A stretch of 36,115 bases of DNA from Methylobacterium tarhaniae (GTDB taxonomy: Bacteria; Pseudomonadota; Alphaproteobacteria; Rhizobiales; Beijerinckiaceae), in assembly GCF_001043955.1 (NCBI RefSeq), contig NZ_LABZ01000077.1, positions 1 through 36,115 on the forward strand. Direction: 5' to 3'. Positions 33,498 through 36,115 of this stretch are shown in pieces; within the stretch, counting starts at the first letter, position 1, and each line of letters begins with the position of its first letter. Both the position numbers and the translations under genes were made by a program. The notes below the pieces were generated by a model. The model was given only the letters and a program-made list of their open reading frames with translations. It searched no databases and was not told the DNA's origin.

Positions 33498-34346
33498 CCC
33501 CAGATCGACGATCGGGGCGCTGTGGGTGATCCAGCCGGTCGAGATCAGGTCGACCCCGGAGGCCGCGACGGCGCCGACCGTGTCGCGGGTGATCCGGCCG
33601 GAGGCTTCGCTGACCGCCCGCCCGTCGATCATCGCCACCGCGTGGCGCAGGGTCTCGGGTGGCATGTTGTCGAGGAGGACCGCGTCGGTGCCGACCGCCA
33701 GGGCCTCTTCGAGCTGGGCCAGGGTGTCGACCTCGACCTCGATCTTCACGAGGTGACCGACGCTCGCCCGGGCGCGCCGGATCGCCGGGCCGACGCCGCC
33801 CGCCACCGCGACGTGGTTGTCCTTGATCAGCACCGCGTCGTCGAGGCCGAAGCGGTGGTTGGCGCCGCCGCCGGCCCGCACCGCGTGCTTCTCTAGGATC
33901 CGCAGGCCCGGCGTGGTCTTGCGGGTGCAGACGATACGGGCCTTGCCGTGAGGCCGGGCCGCCTCGACCAGGGAGGCAGTGGCGGTGGCGACGCCCGACA
34001 GCCGGCACAGGAGGTTGAGGGCGACGCGCTCGGCCGAGAGGATCGCCCGGGCCGGCCCGTCGAGGGCGATCACCGCCTCGCCCGGGGCGATCGGGCTGCC
34101 GTCCGGCCGCAACACCCGGACCGTCACCGCCGGATCGAGGAGCCCGAAGGCGAGCGCGGCCGCCTGCGTGCCCGCCACTGTGCCGGACTGGCGGGAGACG
34201 ATGGCGCCGGAGAACCGCGCCCCGGCCGGGACGATGCTGTCGGTGGTGAGGTCGCCGGCGCGGCCGAGATCCTCGAGGAGGGCGGCCCGCACGATCGGCT
34301 CGACGATCAGGCCGGGGAGCGACGGGAGAGGGAGCATGTCGGTCAT
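33483..34346 (-). CDS. nadC: Quinolinate phosphoribosyltransferase (nicotinate-nucleotide pyrophosphorylase)
   Basis: Converts quinolinate and PRPP to nicotinate mononucleotide, CO2 and pyrophosphate, the third step of de novo NAD synthesis. The protein has 287 residues. N-terminal LLEDLGRAGDLTTDSIVP and the core CTRKTTPGLRILEKHAVRAG then GGANHRFGLDDAVLIKDNH are diagnostic; the barrel continues with KIEVEVDTLAQLEEAL and DAVLLDNMPPE. The ATG overlaps the nadB stop as ATGA. It is the last gene of nadABC. Its 3' end is tandemly duplicated in the short gap before the convergent polA. Confidence 0.97.
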   Translation of the reverse strand: MTDMLPLPSLPGLIVEPIVRAALLEDLGRAGDLTTDSIVPAGARFSGAIVSRQSGTVAGTQAAALAFGLLDPAVTVRVLRPDGSPIAPGEAVIALDGPARAILSAERVALNLLCRLSGVATATASLVEAARPHGKARIVCTRKTTPGLRILEKHAVRAGGGANHRFGLDDAVLIKDNHVAVAGGVGPAIRRARASVGHLVKIEVEVDTLAQLEEALAVGTDAVLLDNMPPETLRHAVAMIDGRAVSEASGRITRDTVGAVAASGVDLISTGWITHSAPIVDLGLDVA

Positions 34347-35881
34347 CGGGCATCCTGGACGGTGAGGGGCATGGACCGGTCCCGGACGGCATCCGCCGTC
34401 GCCAGGGCCTGGCTCAAGGTGATCTCGGTCACCCGGGGCTCGCGCTGCTCCGGATGGTCGGCCCGCCAATGCGCGCCGCGGCTCTCCTCGCGCCCGAGGG
34501 CGGCGGCCGCCACGAGCAGGCCCGCGGTCGCCTCCGCCGAGCCGAGCCGCGCGAGGGCGGCGAGGCGGCCCGTCGCCCGGGCCAGCCCGGCCGCATGGCG
34601 CACCAGCCCGACCTCCGCCTCCATCAGGGCGCGGATCTCCGGCAGGGCATGGCAGTCCATCGGGGCATCGTGGGCGGAGGCCGGCTCCGGGCCGCCGCCC
34701 GTGACCATCCCGCGCGCCTGCAGGCCCTGAAGGTCCGCCGCGATCAGCGCCGCGAAGGCCATCGCCTCGAGGAGCGAGTTGCTGGCGAGGCGGTTCGCCC
34801 CGTGCAGCCCCGTGGCGGCGACCTCGCCGCAGGCCCACAGGCCGGGCAGCGAGCTGCGGCCGCGCCCGTCCACCCGGATCCCGCCCATATGGTAGTGGGC
34901 GGCCGGCCGCACGGGGATCGGCCGTGCCGCCGGATCGAGCCCGGCGGCGCGGCAGAGGGCGGCCACCGTCGGGAAGCGCCGCGCCACGTCGAGGCGGCGG
35001 GCGTCGAGGAAGACCGCCTCGCCGCGGCCTGTGCGGAGCGCGATCGCCCGGGCGACGACGTCCCGCGGCGCCAGCTCCGCCCCGGCGATGCCGGCCATCA
35101 CCCGGCCGCCGTCCGCGTCGATCAGGATTGCGCCCTCGCCGCGCAGGGCCTCGGTGGCGAGGGGCAGCGGGCCGCTCGACCGGACGGCGATCGCGGTCGG
35201 GTGGAACTGCACGAATTCGGGGTCGCGCAGGACGGCGCCCGCCCGCGCCGCCAGGACGAGCCCGGACCCGACCGCCCCCGCCGGGTTCGTGGTCGAGCGG
35301 TAGAGCCCGCCGAGACCGCCGGTCGCCAGCACCACCGCCCGCGCCGGCAGGGCGACGCAGCCCCGACCGGTCCGGGCGACGAGGCCGGTCACCCGGCCTT
35401 CGGCATCCTGCATCAGGGCCGCCGCCCGCCCGACCACGACCGTGACCGACGGGCAGGAGCCCGCCGCCCGGGCGAGCACCCGCAGCACGGCGGCCCCGGT
35501 GGCGTCGCCCCCGGCCTTCACGATCCGGCGGCGGCCATGGGCGGCCTCCAGGCCCAGCGCCAGGGCGCCGTCCGGTCCGCGGTCGAAGGCGAGGCCGAGC
35601 CCGGTCAGCCACTCCACCAGGCCGGGCCCGGCTTCGGCGACGCGCCGCGCCACCTCCGGGTCGCTCAGGCCGGCGCCGGCCGCGAGCGTGTCGGCGGCGT
35701 GCAGGGCCGGGTCGTCGTCCGCCCCGATCGCCGCCGCGATGCCGCCCTGCGCCCAGGCCGTCGCGGTCTCCTCGCCCAGGGGAGCGGATGCCAGCAGCGT
35801 GACGGGCAACGGCGCGAGCCGCAGGGCCGTGGCGAGGCCGGCGACGCCGGCCCCGACCACGACGACGCGATCGGCCGTCAT
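34343..35881 (-). CDS. nadB: L-aspartate oxidase
   Basis: FAD enzyme that oxidises L-aspartate to iminoaspartate, the first step of NAD synthesis. The protein has 512 residues. The FAD fold starts RVVVVGAGVAGLATALRLA. TAWAQGGIAAAIGADDDP, DPEFVQFHPTAIAV, RPAAHYHMGGIRVD and GLHGANRLASNSLLEAMAFA are conserved segments of the succinate dehydrogenase/fumarate reductase flavoprotein group, and the aspartate oxidase identity follows from the gene order. Its start overlaps the nadA stop and its stop overlaps the nadC start, both as ATGA, so the three are likely translated together. Confidence 0.96.
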   Translation of the reverse strand: MTADRVVVVGAGVAGLATALRLAPLPVTLLASAPLGEETATAWAQGGIAAAIGADDDPALHAADTLAAGAGLSDPEVARRVAEAGPGLVEWLTGLGLAFDRGPDGALALGLEAAHGRRRIVKAGGDATGAAVLRVLARAAGSCPSVTVVVGRAAALMQDAEGRVTGLVARTGRGCVALPARAVVLATGGLGGLYRSTTNPAGAVGSGLVLAARAGAVLRDPEFVQFHPTAIAVRSSGPLPLATEALRGEGAILIDADGGRVMAGIAGAELAPRDVVARAIALRTGRGEAVFLDARRLDVARRFPTVAALCRAAGLDPAARPIPVRPAAHYHMGGIRVDGRGRSSLPGLWACGEVAATGLHGANRLASNSLLEAMAFAALIAADLQGLQARGMVTGGGPEPASAHDAPMDCHALPEIRALMEAEVGLVRHAAGLARATGRLAALARLGSAEATAGLLVAAAALGREESRGAHWRADHPEQREPRVTEITLSQALATADAVRDRSMPLTVQDAR

Positions 35882-36115
35882 GGCCGCACCGCCAGCATGC
35901 GCTCGACCGCGCGCCGCGCCGGGGCGATCAGGTCGTCCGGCACCGTGACCTCGTGGGTCATGGTTTCCAGGCTGCGCCGGATCTTCCCGAGGCTGATCCG
36001 CTTCATATGCGGGCAGAGGTTGCATGGCTTGACGAACGCCACGTCCGGGTTGCGGACCGCCAGGTTGTCGGCCATCGCGCATTCGGTGATCATCACCACC
36101 TGCGCCGGCCGGCGC
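35878..36115 (-). CDS. nadA: Quinolinate synthase, C-terminal part (5' end outside window)
   Basis: Iron-sulfur enzyme that condenses iminoaspartate with dihydroxyacetone phosphate to quinolinate. Only the last 78 residues are in the window; the frame is open at the right edge. The visible ITECAMADNLA and KPCNLCPHMKRISLGKIRRS are the C-terminal NadA segments; the cysteine of CPHMK is the expected last ligand of the 4Fe-4S cluster. The stop overlaps the nadB start (ATGA). The GTG at 36099 is internal, not the true start. Confidence 0.93.
   Translation of the reverse strand, partial: RRPAQVVMITECAMADNLAVRNPDVAFVKPCNLCPHMKRISLGKIRRSLETMTHEVTVPDDLIAPARRAVERMLAVRP

Overview
The window is GC-rich chromosomal DNA of an alphaproteobacterium, most likely order Hyphomicrobiales and quite possibly Methylobacteriaceae. 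Three things suggest this: an F1-only ATP synthase operon (atpHAGDC with no F0 genes beside it), a cca / DUF6111 / NUDIX / DUF1285 block, and frequent GTG starts with GTGA or ATGA gene junctions. The family placement is an inference from gene order and composition. I found no tRNA, rRNA, CRISPR array, transposase, integrase or phage structural gene.

Layout. 1-6.2 kb: the end of a secreted DsbA-like thiol oxidoreductase, then atpH-atpA-atpG-atpD-atpC, closed by a strong terminator. A second terminator-like hairpin separates atpD from atpC. 6.2-8.4 kb, minus strand: a nitroreductase-family gene coupled to an AMP-forming acyl-CoA synthetase. 8.5-9.8 kb: four small genes of unknown function, three of them encoding hydrophilic, probably disordered proteins. 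9.8-13.4 kb: a lone SNF2/DEAH-type ATPase, then a sulfite-oxidase-like molybdoenzyme, an NAD(P)H-flavin reductase and a divergent shikimate-dehydrogenase-like protein, tightly spaced. 13.4-14.7 kb, minus: a subtilisin-fold protein whose catalytic His and Ser and oxyanion Asn all appear replaced.

15-18.6 kb: a GlcD-type FAD oxidase, a GMC oxidoreductase and ureidoglycolate lyase; the last makes glyoxylate. 18.6-22.5 kb, minus: a secreted DUF4198-like protein, a 40-residue membrane peptide, then the cca, DUF6111, NUDIX hydrolase and DUF1285 genes. 22.5-24 kb: two divergent hotdog thioesterases and a class I cytochrome c. 24.2-27.4 kb: a second GlcD-type oxidase, overlapped by a SWIM zinc-finger gene. 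27.4-30.1 kb: rlmJ, a MNT nucleotidyltransferase whose HEPN partner is frame-broken, a secreted RNase T2 and a secreted four-cysteine protein coupled to it. 30.4-33.4 kb: polA with all three domains. 33.5-36.1 kb, minus: nadC, nadB and the end of nadA, an operon for NAD synthesis with four-base overlaps.

Most of the window is housekeeping: energy conversion, tRNA end maturation, 23S rRNA methylation, DNA repair synthesis and NAD biosynthesis. The accessory interest lies in 8.5-14.7 kb (small disordered proteins, lone SNF2 ATPase, non-canonical SDH-like protein, pseudo-subtilase) and 28.3-30.1 kb (decayed toxin-antitoxin pair and RNase T2 with its coupled partner). I do not see a convincing new multi-gene defence or biosynthetic system. 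The best candidates for undescribed biology are the pseudo-subtilase, the SNF2/small-protein neighbourhood and the RNase T2 partner protein.
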